In this document: one piece after another, positions 26,069 through 33,217 of the stretch | Layout: every line of letters begins with the position of its first letter | How positions within the stretch are numbered: position 1 is the first letter of the stretch | NCBI GenBank assembly: GCA_963821885.1 | Contig: CAWGFN010000002.1 | Location: 434,001-498,000, forward strand | From: Oleiagrimonas sp963821885 | GTDB lineage: Bacteria; Pseudomonadota; Gammaproteobacteria; Xanthomonadales; Rhodanobacteraceae | Reading direction: 5' to 3' | Length of the DNA: 64,000 nucleotides | Position numbers and translations under genes: made by a program | Notes under the pieces: generated by a model | What the model saw: only the letters and a program-made list of their open reading frames with translations | Told to the model about the DNA's origin: nothing | The model's database searches: none

Positions 26069-26233
26069 CTAGACGAACTTGCGTGTCTTGGCGGCATCCT
26101 TCTGATGCGAGCCGACATCTTTTCCATGTTTAGTGTCGGCCTTCTTGGCCGGACTTGCCGTTACCTTGCCGGCAGCCGCCTTTTGCGTGCCTTTGACTTC
26201 ATGCCGGGTGTCTTGGTTCTGTTTCTTGTCCAT
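26069..26233 (-). CDS. Lys-rich mini-protein
   Basis: 54 residues, very basic: Lys, His, Gln, Thr and Ala dominate (KKQNQDTRHEVKG, AAAGKVTASPAKKAD). GGGAG sits properly upstream of the ATG at 26233, and the sequence resembles disordered, histone-like or stress-induced small proteins of soil bacteria. It diverges from the Crp/Fnr gene at 26461 across a shared 227-base promoter region, which suggests that regulator may control it. No catalytic role expected. Confidence 0.65.
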   Translation of the reverse strand: MDKKQNQDTRHEVKGTQKAAAGKVTASPAKKADTKHGKDVGSHQKDAAKTRKFV

Positions 26234-26460
26234 GATGAACTCCCGTCGCACGATGGCGATATCAGTGGGATGGACAAGGCTATGCGCATGCCGGCGTCGC
26301 GTCTGTACGTTCAAGCACATAGCGCAGCCATGCGCCACTTCGCGTGTGCACGCATGCGCCGACACGTTCTTGAATCGGCCAGACGATCGCTGCTCCCATG
26401 CAAGTCGGGCTGGTACCCTTGTGCCGTCGGGCTTACCAGCCCGCACGCGAAGAGGCTGGC

Positions 26461-27165
26461 ATGACCACGGCTACCCATCCGCGACAGAACCATCTCCTCG
26501 CCGCCATGCCGGCCGACGCATGGGCGCGGTGGGAACCGCACCTGGAGCCGGTCGACATGCCGCTTGGCGACGTGCTCTACGAGTCAGGCAATCGATTGGG
26601 CCACGTCTATTTCCCGACGACGTCGATCGTTTCACTGCTCTATGTACTTGAAGACGGCGCCTCGGCCGAGATTGCCGTGGTAGGCAACGAGGGTATCGTC
26701 GGCATTTCGCTGTTCATGGGTGGCGAGTCCACGCCGAGCCGGGCACTGGTGCAAAGCGCCGGCAAGGGCTACCGACTGAAGGCCCACCTCATGCTGGAGG
26801 AGTTCAATCGCGCCGGCCCGGTGCTTCACCTGCTCCTGCGCTACACCCAGGCGCTGATCACGCAGATGTCCCAGACGGCGGTATGCAATCGTCATCACAC
26901 GCTGGACAAGCAGCTGTGCCGATGGCTGTTGTTGAGCCTGGATCGACTGCAATCTTCCGAGCTGGTGATGACCCAGGAAATGATCGCCAACATGCTGGGC
27001 GTTCGTCGCGAAGGCGTGACCGAGGCCGCCGGCCACCTGCAGCAGGCCGGTTTGATCCGCTATCGACGTGGGCATATCACCGTGCTCGATCGTGCCGGCC
27101 TGGAAGCGCGCACGTGCGAATGCTATGCCGTGGTCAAGAAGGAATACGATCGCCTGTTGCCGTGA
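26461..27165 (+). CDS. Crp/Fnr family transcriptional regulator
   Basis: 234 residues. N-terminal cyclic-nucleotide-binding-like beta-roll (LEPVDMPLGDVLYESGNRLGHVYFPTTSIVSL; VGNEGIVGISLFMGG), long dimer helix, and a C-terminal winged helix with MTQEMIANMLGVRREGVTEAAGHLQQAGLI. There is no Cys cluster at the N-terminus, so it is not an Fe-S FNR, and the cAMP-contact Arg-Ser pair of true Crp is not obvious. It belongs to the effector-unknown Crp/Fnr subgroup often linked to stress genes. It may regulate the adjacent Lys-rich, host-attachment or DUF3309 genes; that is inference. Confidence 0.92.
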   Translation: MTTATHPRQNHLLAAMPADAWARWEPHLEPVDMPLGDVLYESGNRLGHVYFPTTSIVSLLYVLEDGASAEIAVVGNEGIVGISLFMGGESTPSRALVQSAGKGYRLKAHLMLEEFNRAGPVLHLLLRYTQALITQMSQTAVCNRHHTLDKQLCRWLLLSLDRLQSSELVMTQEMIANMLGVRREGVTEAAGHLQQAGLIRYRRGHITVLDRAGLEARTCECYAVVKKEYDRLLP

Positions 27166-27750
27166 CCGGCTGACGGATCGGCTTGCGCCACGCGCCCCTG
27201 CATTGGGCCAAACGCATGCACCGCGCCCGCGCTCTGGAGGGCAGCAACCACCTCGCGATCACATGCCATCCCGGAATCGACCGGGACAGCGCGCGGACAT
27301 CCACCCGATTCAAACGCGCAGATTCACCGATCCCGATGGCAGTCCTTTTGACCGTTGTGCTTTCGACCAGCATACGCGCAGCAGCAATCACCCTATAGTG
27401 ATCACGTGACCCCAAGGCCACGCCATCATGCATGTGTGCTCAACTGCGCATGTCGCTTTCGTACATGTCATGAACGGTGTCCCGTCCGCGACGGCGGGCC
27501 AACCATCCAGGCATACCGTCGCCACTTTCCCCGTCCGATGCCGTCCTAGTGGTTCTCGGATGGACCCCTGCGACGATCCGGAACCGAAGGCAGCCCCATT
27601 TGCGTCGGAACCCAGCGCCGCGCCACACGTCGCGAATGGCAACCTGATGATCAGCACCACGTTTACGGATCCATTGCCATCCACGCCATTTCAAGTGCAT
27701 GCGCAGCCGCCCGGACAGGGGCGGCCACGCGCACGCCGGGAAGAGACGTC
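27166..27750. other. Intergenic region upstream of the DUF3309 gene
   Basis: 585 bases with no credible coding frame. Short ORFs here have no ribosome-binding site and mixed composition. At 27387-27405 the sequence ATCAC-CCTATA-GTGAT followed by the overlapping palindrome GTGATCAC resembles a dimeric-regulator site and could be the operator of the nearby Crp/Fnr protein. Confidence 0.4.
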
Positions 27751-27909
27751 ATGAGTATTGGAACTGTTCTTCTGGTGATACTGATCCTGTTGCTGATCGG
27801 CGTGATCCCGACCTGGCCCTACAGCCGGCGATGGGGCTACATGCCAAGCGGCGCCCTTGGACTGGTCCTGATCGTCATCATCGTGCTGCTGGTGCTGGGC
27901 CGCATCTAG
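27751..27909 (+). CDS. DUF3309 mini-membrane protein
   Basis: 52 residues. MSIGTVLLVILILLLIGVIP, WPYSRRWGYMPSGALGL and VLIVIIVLLVLGRI are the full DUF3309 pattern: two membrane helices around a conserved WPYSxxWGYxPSG hairpin. GAAGAGACG upstream of the ATG. Function unknown; the family is common in proteobacteria near stress genes, as here. Confidence 0.92.
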   Translation: MSIGTVLLVILILLLIGVIPTWPYSRRWGYMPSGALGLVLIVIIVLLVLGRI

Positions 27910-28073
27910 TCGTGGCCGGCAGTCAGGCGCCGTGGGCAAACCACCACGCCCGCAAAGGGGCGCTGCAAACGTACGCAACCACCGGGGCACCCGTTGCCCA
28001 GCCCTGGACTTTGAGATGTCTAGGAAACCCTGGGCGTATCACCCTGTTTTTGGTTGCGGCAGGGCCATATCGG

Positions 28074-28538
28074 CTAGGTCGACGAGTGCGGGGCCTGGTC
28101 GTGCTCGAAGACTTTCATCTTCATGGTGTGCGCCGTATTGCCAAAACATTCCAGCAGGTAGAGCTTGCCCGGCTTGGCATCCACTCGCTCTGAAAAATAG
28201 CCGATGAAGCCACCGACCATGCACGAAGCGCCCACATCGTAAACGCCCGGAGCCACGCGCACAGAACTGTAGTCCTTCAGGCTTTTGCCGCCGGGTCGGC
28301 CACTGACATTGTTGATGTACTCCAGACGCGCCACGGATCCGCCGCCCATCGGGTTGACGAATATACGGATCGCCAGATTGGCTTTCGGCTCCGTCTTTTC
28401 TTCCCGGGTGGCCGGCCTGATGACTGCTGTCTGCGCAAGTGGGCCGTTGTCCTTCAAGCCATATTCAATCGGCCCCTTGGTGGCACAGCCGGAAACGACC
28501 AGCATGACGATCGCCGGTATCGTGTATCGAGTCTTCAT
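28074..28538 (-). CDS. Predicted outer-membrane or periplasmic lipoprotein
   Basis: 154 residues, lipobox VVSGC at about residues 14-18. The mature part contains REEKTEPKANLAIRIFVNPMGGGSVARLEYIN, KDYSSVRVAPGVYDVGASCMVGG and a final CFGNTAHTMKMKVFEHD. The pattern of a small beta-sandwich with PGxYxVGASC recalls DUF2846-like lipoproteins. ATG at 28538 with GAGG 10 bases upstream; an ATG at 28550 is less good. Monocistronic. Confidence 0.72.
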   Translation of the reverse strand: MKTRYTIPAIVMLVVSGCATKGPIEYGLKDNGPLAQTAVIRPATREEKTEPKANLAIRIFVNPMGGGSVARLEYINNVSGRPGGKSLKDYSSVRVAPGVYDVGASCMVGGFIGYFSERVDAKPGKLYLLECFGNTAHTMKMKVFEHDQAPHSST

Positions 28539-28767
28539 GACTTGCCTCATCTCGGTTGCTGCTTCCGTTCACCGGTCGACGCAAAACATTGTGAAGACCG
28601 AACGATAGTTGTCATCCACGACGGCAGACACGACCTCGTCGCGACCGTCCGAAGGACCAGGATCACTCTGGCCCGGAAGAAAAGATCCTGGACCGCCCCT
28701 TGTTTCAGGTGCACATTCGAAACCTTTGCCGCTCCGGTTCAAACGGGTGCATGTGTCCCTGGCACCG

Positions 28768-29481
28768 TTATTCCATCAGCTCGACCAGATCGACTCGATA
28801 TCCGCGGCTGCCGTCGTTCCTGACGCGGTGTACGAAAGGCGACCGTAGCTTCACGAACGCAACGCTGCCGCTCGCAACGTGCTCGGGCCCTGACCACTTG
28901 GCGCCCCGCATCTGCGAGGACGTCTCTCCACCACTGACCTGCACAACGACCATCGAGTAGCTGTGCCGGTGCCACAGCGTGGTTTCGCCGGGCGGGATGC
29001 GCGCTTCGACGACGCGGAACCAGGACGTTCCCATCAGCCAGTGATGATGCGGCTCGTGCAGCAACGAGTTCGGGTCGGCGGGATTCTCGAGCGGCGACGT
29101 TCGCAGCTTGCCAAGATGCGCGTGGCGTTTGAATTCGACCTCGATGTACTCGCCCGGCTTGGTGCCGATGTTCGTTGCGGTGTCCGACTCCGCGTCCAAT
29201 GCGGTTGGGCGGGCCTGTCGGTCCGCAGGGATCGCGACGCTGCTGCCATCGGGCTTGCTCAGCTTGAGCGTCGCGGGTTCCAGGGTAATCACGACCCGCG
29301 GCGGATGGCTGCGCATCGGCGTACTCGCGCCAGGCGCGCAATGCAATCGGATCACGCGGACGCTCGCATTCTCCACTTCCACCTTCGCGGTGCAGGGCGC
29401 AACCTTCGGCAGGCCCCGTGCCGTCGCCTGGCCGGCAAGCAGCACAGTCAACGCCAGACATGGCAAAAGATGCTTTGACAT
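28768..29481 (-). CDS. Exported cupin-like protein
   Basis: 237 residues with a signal peptide (LPCLALTVLLAGQATA). Two bicupin-style halves: residues about 35-110 (NASVRVIRLHCAPGASTPMRSHPPRVVITLE) and about 145-235 (VEARIPPGETTLWHRHSYSMVVVQVSGGE), the second with the metal-site pattern HRHxxxxxxV. The Cys in HCAPG and the His residues could bind metal. Function unknown, possibly a periplasmic dioxygenase-like or sugar-binding cupin. It is flanked by hairpin repeats on its upstream side. Confidence 0.75.
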   Translation of the reverse strand: MSKHLLPCLALTVLLAGQATARGLPKVAPCTAKVEVENASVRVIRLHCAPGASTPMRSHPPRVVITLEPATLKLSKPDGSSVAIPADRQARPTALDAESDTATNIGTKPGEYIEVEFKRHAHLGKLRTSPLENPADPNSLLHEPHHHWLMGTSWFRVVEARIPPGETTLWHRHSYSMVVVQVSGGETSSQMRGAKWSGPEHVASGSVAFVKLRSPFVHRVRNDGSRGYRVDLVELME

Positions 29482-29579
29482 GGAGGATTCCCGATCGCCA
29501 CGGATACGATCAAACTACAGCATTCCCGGATGGCTCGCCGCAGTCTGGTCTTCCGCGATCCGGAACCGGGTCCAACGAC

Positions 29580-29661
29580 AAGGGGACGGAGGTCGTATTG
29601 CCGAGTTGACGTCCTCCGCTCCCTTTTGTGTACGTGAACCTGACCCCGTTTTGCGGGTTCC
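29580..29661. repeat. Dispersed hairpin repeats (CGGAGG core and CCTGACCCC core)
   Basis: Two short elements in tandem. AAGGGGACGGAGG at 29580-29592 pairs imperfectly with CCTCCGCTCCCTTTT at 29613-29627 (6-bp perfect core). Then GAACC at 29636 pairs with GGTTC at 29657 around TGACCCCGTTTTGCG. Both motifs recur around 32.1-32.5 kb, so they look like members of a REP-type repeat family rather than local terminators, though they also lie just past the amidohydrolase stop. Confidence 0.6.
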
Positions 29662-29666
29662 GTCCT

Positions 29667-31421
29667 TCAGTGCGACAGCGCCTTGCTGAAACCCTTGCCG
29701 CGCTGGTAGAGGATCTTGCCGCCCAGAATGGTGTAGACCACGTGGGTCTTGAGGATGTCCGGCGCCGGCTCGCCCATGATGTCGTGGTCCAGCACCACGA
29801 TGTCGGCCAGCTTGCCCGGTTCCAGCGAACCCAGGCGGGCTTCCTCGAACATGCTGTAGGCGCCGTTGTAGGTATACGAACGCAGCGCCTGCATGCGCGT
29901 CATCGCCTGGGCCGGGAAGAACGCCGGCTTGCCGGGGTCGAAGCGCTCGCGTCGCGTCACCGCGCAGTAGAAGTTCGGCATGGTGTCGATCGGGATCACC
30001 GGCGCGTCGGTGCCATTGGCGATGACGGCACGGTTCTCGATCAGCGAATGCCAGGCATACGACGACGCCGCGCGCTCGGTACCGATGCGCTTGACCACGT
30101 ACGGCCCATCGTCGCAGTTGTGCCCGGTCTGCATCGAGGCGATCACGTGCAATGCGTGGAAACGCGGAATGTCCGACGGGATCAGGTGCTGCGCATGGTC
30201 GATGCGCCAGCGCAGGTCGGTGGCGTCGGGATGCTCGGCCATGACCTGCTCGAAGGTGTTGAGCACCTCGTTGTTGGCGCGCGCGCCGATCGCGTGCACC
30301 GACATCTGGAAGCCGTCGGCGATCGCCACTTCCGCCATCGCCTTGATCGTCTTCATCGGCGTCACGTTGATGCCGCGGGTGGTCGGCACGTCGAGGTAGG
30401 GCTTGAAGAACCACGCCGAATGCGTGCCCAGCGCGCCGTCGGACAGGATCTCGCCGATGCCGCGCACCGTCAGGTGTCCGTGCTTGCCGTAGCCGACCAG
30501 GTAGTAGTCCTTCAGGCGCGCCTTGAGCGCATCGACCGGCTCGTTGTTGATCCACGCGTACAGGCGCACGTGCAGGTGTCCCTGCGCGGCGATCTGCTTG
30601 TAGAAATCAATCATCCTGAACGGCTGGCCCATGTCCTGCCAGCTGGTCACGCCGTGCTCCAGCGCATTGCGCGTGGCCAGGCCGACGTACCCCATCAGGC
30701 GTGCGTGCCGTTGCTGTGCGGTCTCCCCGGCACGCGATTGCCTGAACGCCTTCAGCACCGCCTCGGTGGCATGGTCACGCAGCATGCCGATGGCGCGTCC
30801 ATCGGCATCGCGGACGATCTGGCCACCCGCCGGATCGGGGGTATGCGGTCCGATCCCGGCCAGCTCCAGGGCCTTGCGATTGGCGAACAGGGCATGGCCG
30901 CTGGAATGCCACAGCAGCACCGGATTGTCCGGCGACACCGCATCCAGCGCCTTGCCGGTCGGCAGGCCATCGACGTTGGGCTGCGGCGGGTGCGTCCATT
31001 GCTCCTGGTGCCAGTTGTTGCCGATGATCCAGGCACCGGGCTTGGCGTGCTTGACCGCCTCGGCCACCTTGCGCACCACGTCGGCCCAGGTCGGCGCCTC
31101 GGCCGCGCTGACATTGAGCTGGCTGAGCATCTCGCCGGTGCCCATGAAGTGCGCGTGGCTGTCGATCAGGCCGGGGATCACCGTCTGCCCGTGCAGGTCG
31201 ATGGCACGGGTATGCGGGCCGATGAACGCCTTGATCTGGTCATCCGAACCCACCGCGACGATGCGATCGCCGCGTACCGCCAGGGCCTGGGCCTCGGGCT
31301 GGTGCCGGGCCACCGTGACGACGTGCGCGTCATAGAGCACCAGGTCGGCCGGCGGGGTGTCCGCCATCGCCGTCGTGGCCATGAAGAGCAGAGCGACGAA
31401 AAGCACTTTTGCAGCAGTCAT
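29667..31421 (-). CDS. Exported amidohydrolase (YtcJ-like, amidohydrolase_3)
   Basis: 584 residues. Signal peptide LFVALLFMATTAMA-D. The amidohydrolase superfamily metal motif HAH (PGLIDSHAHF, residues 89-91) is followed by long YtcJ-type features: GNNWHQEQW, WHSSGHALFANRKALELAGI, GTHSAWFFKPY, MSVHAIGARANNEVL, RIDHAQHL and FPVIPIDTM-like NGTDAPV with the final metal-ligand Asp. The end has GSLEPGKLADIVVLDHD. Such enzymes hydrolyse exocyclic amides or cyclic imides; the substrate is unknown, and the periplasmic location hints at scavenging. The gene ends against a repeat element. Confidence 0.92.
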   Translation of the reverse strand: MTAAKVLFVALLFMATTAMADTPPADLVLYDAHVVTVARHQPEAQALAVRGDRIVAVGSDDQIKAFIGPHTRAIDLHGQTVIPGLIDSHAHFMGTGEMLSQLNVSAAEAPTWADVVRKVAEAVKHAKPGAWIIGNNWHQEQWTHPPQPNVDGLPTGKALDAVSPDNPVLLWHSSGHALFANRKALELAGIGPHTPDPAGGQIVRDADGRAIGMLRDHATEAVLKAFRQSRAGETAQQRHARLMGYVGLATRNALEHGVTSWQDMGQPFRMIDFYKQIAAQGHLHVRLYAWINNEPVDALKARLKDYYLVGYGKHGHLTVRGIGEILSDGALGTHSAWFFKPYLDVPTTRGINVTPMKTIKAMAEVAIADGFQMSVHAIGARANNEVLNTFEQVMAEHPDATDLRWRIDHAQHLIPSDIPRFHALHVIASMQTGHNCDDGPYVVKRIGTERAASSYAWHSLIENRAVIANGTDAPVIPIDTMPNFYCAVTRRERFDPGKPAFFPAQAMTRMQALRSYTYNGAYSMFEEARLGSLEPGKLADIVVLDHDIMGEPAPDILKTHVVYTILGGKILYQRGKGFSKALSH

Positions 31422-31523
31422 CTTGCACGACCCCCATCTGCCGATGTCAGGCCTTCGATACTAGCACCGGGCGTCAAACGGGACGCAGGCCCTCAAGTCC
31501 CGTGTCAAAGTGCACCGATTTGG

Positions 31524-32141
31524 TTACTTGCGCTCCTTTTTGACCGGTTCCCAATGACCCACGTCGCCTCTTGTGAGGAGCCCTGAACCATTTCCGGCAT
31601 GCCAACCCGGCTTCGATCGCCATGAGGCCGGCCTGCCCAGGGTGATGATGGATCCATGGCCCTTATCAAGTCTCACCCAGGTCTGCCTGACCACCTGGAC
31701 GCCAACGCCGTAAAGCGCAAACGCATCGATGGTGACATCACGCCGTCGCTCGCGGATGGCGGTAAGCAGATCTGCCACGGTCAAGTGACCCTCGACCTTC
31801 AGGATCAGGCATTCGTAGGCACCCGGTGAATCCGGAGGCGGCTGCATGCCGATATACGGATAGATCCGGAACACCGTGAAGCCGGGTTCGATCCCGATGT
31901 TCCATTGGCCGCTCTGCACCCTGATGACCTGCAGTTCCGCGTCATGCAGCCAGCCCGGAGTGGCCGCCAGATCATCGATCGAATAGACGGGCGCAGCCAA
32001 CGCGAGCTTTCGCCACGCGCGGATGATCCGCGTTGGCGCGGACATCGTGTGGCTGCGGTGCGCCGTGGATGCATCCTCACCCGCAACGCGCTGCGCCCTG
32101 GCCTCATGACTCCAGGCCAGAATCAAAAGGGTCAGGTACAT
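31524..32141 (-). CDS. Hypothetical exported protein with repeat-derived start
   Basis: 205 residues if begun at 32141, where the ATG and first four codons (MYLT) lie in the arm of a hairpin repeat. The next residues LLILAWSHEARA-Q look like the end of a signal peptide, so the repeat may have replaced the original N-terminus. The internal ATG at 32045 (MSAPTRII) would give 173 residues without a signal. The body has YSIDDLAATPGWLHDAELQVIRV, FTVFRIYPYIGMQPPPD and VTIDAFALYGVGVQVV. No family recognised; G/C-rich third positions agree with the resident genome. Confidence 0.6.
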   Translation of the reverse strand: MYLTLLILAWSHEARAQRVAGEDASTAHRSHTMSAPTRIIRAWRKLALAAPVYSIDDLAATPGWLHDAELQVIRVQSGQWNIGIEPGFTVFRIYPYIGMQPPPDSPGAYECLILKVEGHLTVADLLTAIRERRRDVTIDAFALYGVGVQVVRQTWVRLDKGHGSIITLGRPASWRSKPGWHAGNGSGLLTRGDVGHWEPVKKERK

Positions 32142-32170
32142 TTTTTCTCACTATAAAATGTACCTGACCC
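32129..32170. repeat. Perfect 16-bp hairpin repeat
   Basis: GGGTCAGGTACATTTT at 32129-32144 and its exact complement AAAATGTACCTGACCC at 32155-32170, with a 10-base loop TTCTCACTAT. The left arm provides the start of the gene at 32141 and the right arm truncates the DUF3800 fragment. This is the typical look of a REP/RAYT-type palindromic repeat; no transposase is in the window. Confidence 0.9.
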
Positions 32171-32335
32171 CTTATTTCTTTTCTGATCTACAACTTTAAG
32201 CATACGGCGATGTAGCGCCCGACCAAGGGCATCTACATTTGTCTGGCTTGATAACAAGCCATAGCTCAATCGCGGCTGGTTAGCATCAAATAAATTATTG
32301 CCAGTGTTGCCCGACTCATCAATATGAAAAAACAT
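32171..32335 (-). pseudogene. Truncated DUF3800 gene (N-terminal fragment)
   Basis: The ATG at 32335 begins MFFHIDESGNTGNNLFD, then QPRLSYGLLSSQTNVDALG and RRMLKVVDQ. FIDESGxTG and the following LFD-QPxLSYGLLSS are the hallmark N-terminus of DUF3800, an RNase-H-like family frequent in mobile and defence-associated regions. After about 55 residues the frame runs into the hairpin repeat and stops at 32132, so some 80 percent of a normal DUF3800 protein is missing. AT-rich codon use groups it with the foreign cassette to its right. Confidence 0.75.
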
Positions 32336-32366
32336 ACTTACCCCTCGGAAACCCAAGCTTCCATTT

Positions 32367-32416
32367 AAAGGGGGTCGGAGGTATTTATTTGGACTTTAAT
32401 TACCTCCGTCCTCTTT
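32367..32416. repeat. Hairpin repeat with CGGAGGTA core
   Basis: CGGAGGTA at 32376-32383 pairs perfectly with TACCTCCG at 32401-32408 around a 17-base AT-rich loop, with weaker G-rich/C-rich outer pairing (AAAGGGGGT and TCCTCTTT). The same core appears at 29580-29627. A further CCTGACACC motif follows at 32470. Confidence 0.7.
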
Positions 32417-32664
32417 CGCAAAGGGGCTATGACCCCGTTTTTCCTATTCGTTTTAGCTCATAAAATAATGAACCTGACACCTTATTTTGATAGCTACGTG
32501 GCACCGATCTCCCCGACAATGGGGAAACGGGCGCTTATGGTTCTATTGACGGGGCGGCGAAATGGTGACCACGTTAGTCGACACCTTTTTTTCATTTTTT
32601 ACCGTCTTAAGATGCCCGAGATTTTCGGCATCTGACATCCACCACTCACACATATCTATACTAT

Positions 32665-33144
32665 CTAGAACTGTTTGTTCATTGCCCATACTTTTTCAAT
32701 TTCTAACAAAAACGTTCCTATAAGCTCAATCATTATTTTTATAAAATCCTCTCCATCCGAAGACATACGCTCTTCCATACTATAAAAATACTGCATTAAA
32801 TTATTATATGACTTTACAACCCTGTCGGACCCCATGAGTGCAAGACGAAAACCAAGCTTCCTGTAATCCAAACCTAACATCATTGATATTGCCGTGCCAT
32901 TTCTATCCTTGGATTTATTTTTTTTGTCATGCTTCCACGCCTCATCTGTCATAAACAATATAACAAATGGCTCCAAAATCTGATTGTATATATCAATCCT
33001 GTCATCTCTTAACTTATCTTCTAGGTTCACCCTACGTTCTATCGTAGACTTAAAACGCCACCCAACAGCTGACAGAACAAGAACAATTATTGGCGTAGCA
33101 ACACTACCGACAGCTGCAACATAATCAATCCATGTCTTATCCAT
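32665..33144 (-). CDS. Membrane-anchored partner of the RelA/SpoT-like gene (3' frameshift)
   Basis: 159 residues. One N-terminal helix (residues about 8-28, VAAVGSVATPIIVLVLSAVG), then a charged cytosolic helical domain: RRVNLEDKLRDDRIDIYNQILEPFVILF, AWKHDKKNKSKD, LDYRKLGFRLALMGSDRVVKSYNNLMQYFY. It lies 73 bases downstream of the RelA/SpoT-like gene on the same strand and is equally AT-rich, so the two form one unit. The end looks wrong: at an A5 run (32692-32696) one more base would continue as KSMGNEQTVLDSIDMCEWWM and run to a stop at 32543. That extension reads like the natural C-terminus. Family otherwise unknown to me; it may be a neutralising partner or membrane effector. Confidence 0.72.
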   Translation of the reverse strand: MDKTWIDYVAAVGSVATPIIVLVLSAVGWRFKSTIERRVNLEDKLRDDRIDIYNQILEPFVILFMTDEAWKHDKKNKSKDRNGTAISMMLGLDYRKLGFRLALMGSDRVVKSYNNLMQYFYSMEERMSSDGEDFIKIMIELIGTFLLEIEKVWAMNKQF

Positions 33145-33217
33145 GTATGCACTAATCCTTTATTTGTCGATAACGTGCTTAAAAAGGGCACACTGGCCTA
33201 GGTTTTGGTTTTTGCTC

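Noticed and set aside
27428..27754. Plus-strand ORF of 108 codons before DUF3309
   Set aside because: No ribosome-binding site and mixed composition; runs into the DUF3309 start. Treated as intergenic.
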